Shown: positions 35,121 through 35,196 of the stretch, piece after piece
How the letters are laid out: each line of letters opens with the position of its first letter
How positions within the stretch are numbered: position 1 is the first letter of the stretch
NCBI RefSeq assembly: GCF_002632725.1
Contig: NZ_NJAI01000002.1
Span: 537,790 to 572,985, forward strand
Direction: 5' to 3'
DNA from: Xenorhabdus hominickii
Lineage (GTDB): Bacteria; Pseudomonadota; Gammaproteobacteria; Enterobacterales; Enterobacteriaceae
DNA: 35,196 nt
Notes under the pieces: generated by a model
What the model saw: only the letters and a program-made list of their open reading frames with translations
What the model was told of the DNA's origin: nothing
Databases searched by the model: none
Translations under genes and position numbers: made by a program

Positions 35121-35196
35121 GTTGTGATATGCTTCCCGCCTTTTAAGGGTAAAGCATGGCCAAAGCTGACGTCTATTGCCGTTATTGTCACAAATC
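35121..35196 (+). mobile_element. Left end of an IS1-family insertion sequence (cut by the window)
   Basis: GTTGTGATATGCTTCCCGCC about 30 bases before the transposase start resembles the GGTGATGCTGCCAACTT inverted repeat of IS1. The right end lies beyond the window, so neither the element boundary nor the target duplication can be checked. Confidence 0.6.
35156..35196 (+). CDS. IS1-family InsA-like transposase subunit, partial
   Basis: The last 41 bases read MAKADVYCRYCHK, the first half of the N-terminal zinc finger (C-x2-C) of IS1-type InsA/InsAB proteins from enteric bacteria. The gene runs off the window. Confidence 0.75.
   Translation, partial: MAKADVYCRYCHK

Overview
The window reads as the chromosome of an AT-rich enteric gammaproteobacterium in the Morganellaceae, most likely Xenorhabdus or Photorhabdus. 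This is inferred from remembered protein similarity, from E. coli-like gene blocks in a rearranged order, from several ERIC-type repeats, and from accessory genes (AA10 chitin-binding protein, AmiD-like amidase, phage-type lysozyme) usual in those insect-associated genera. No database search was run.

Left accessory region (1-5860). The first ~100 bases carry three tandem hairpins that look like the right end of an IS200/IS605 (TnpB) element. At 408-476 a GC-rich, terminator-ended segment looks like a small RNA. A four-gene chaperone-usher fimbrial cluster follows (major pilin, chaperone, usher, two-domain tip adhesin), with an ERIC element between pilin and chaperone and an ERIC-derived perfect hairpin after the adhesin.

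Conserved core (5867-28595). menD-menH-menB-menC-menE form a tightly overlapping menaquinone operon without menF in front. Then come yfaZ, tyrP (minus strand, with a classical pair of TyrR boxes), a tRNA-Ser(UGA)/tRNA-Thr(UGU) unit (minus strand), the Rcs envelope-stress phosphorelay rcsD-rcsB and convergent rcsC, gyrA (minus), ubiG, and the aerobic ribonucleotide reductase operon nrdA-nrdB-yfaE with a DnaA box and an NrdR-like box upstream.

Right accessory region (28596-35196). This stretch is sparse and AT-rich: an AmiD-like amidase without a signal peptide, a glutathione S-transferase-like gene with a small duplication that shifts its last codons, a decayed Ail/OmpX outer-membrane gene with four frame breaks, a complete-looking minus-strand transcription unit for a 24-residue peptide (promoter, ribosome site, ORF, terminator), an orphan GH24 lysozyme, a VOC-family protein, an AA10 LPMO-type protein whose key histidine is not at the predicted mature N-terminus, the N-terminal half of a T4 DenV-like pyrimidine-dimer glycosylase, and the start of an IS1-family transposase cut by the window end. 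The most unusual items are the 24-residue peptide unit, the putative small RNA before the fimbriae, the DenV half-gene with all its catalytic residues, and the unprocessed-looking AA10 protein.
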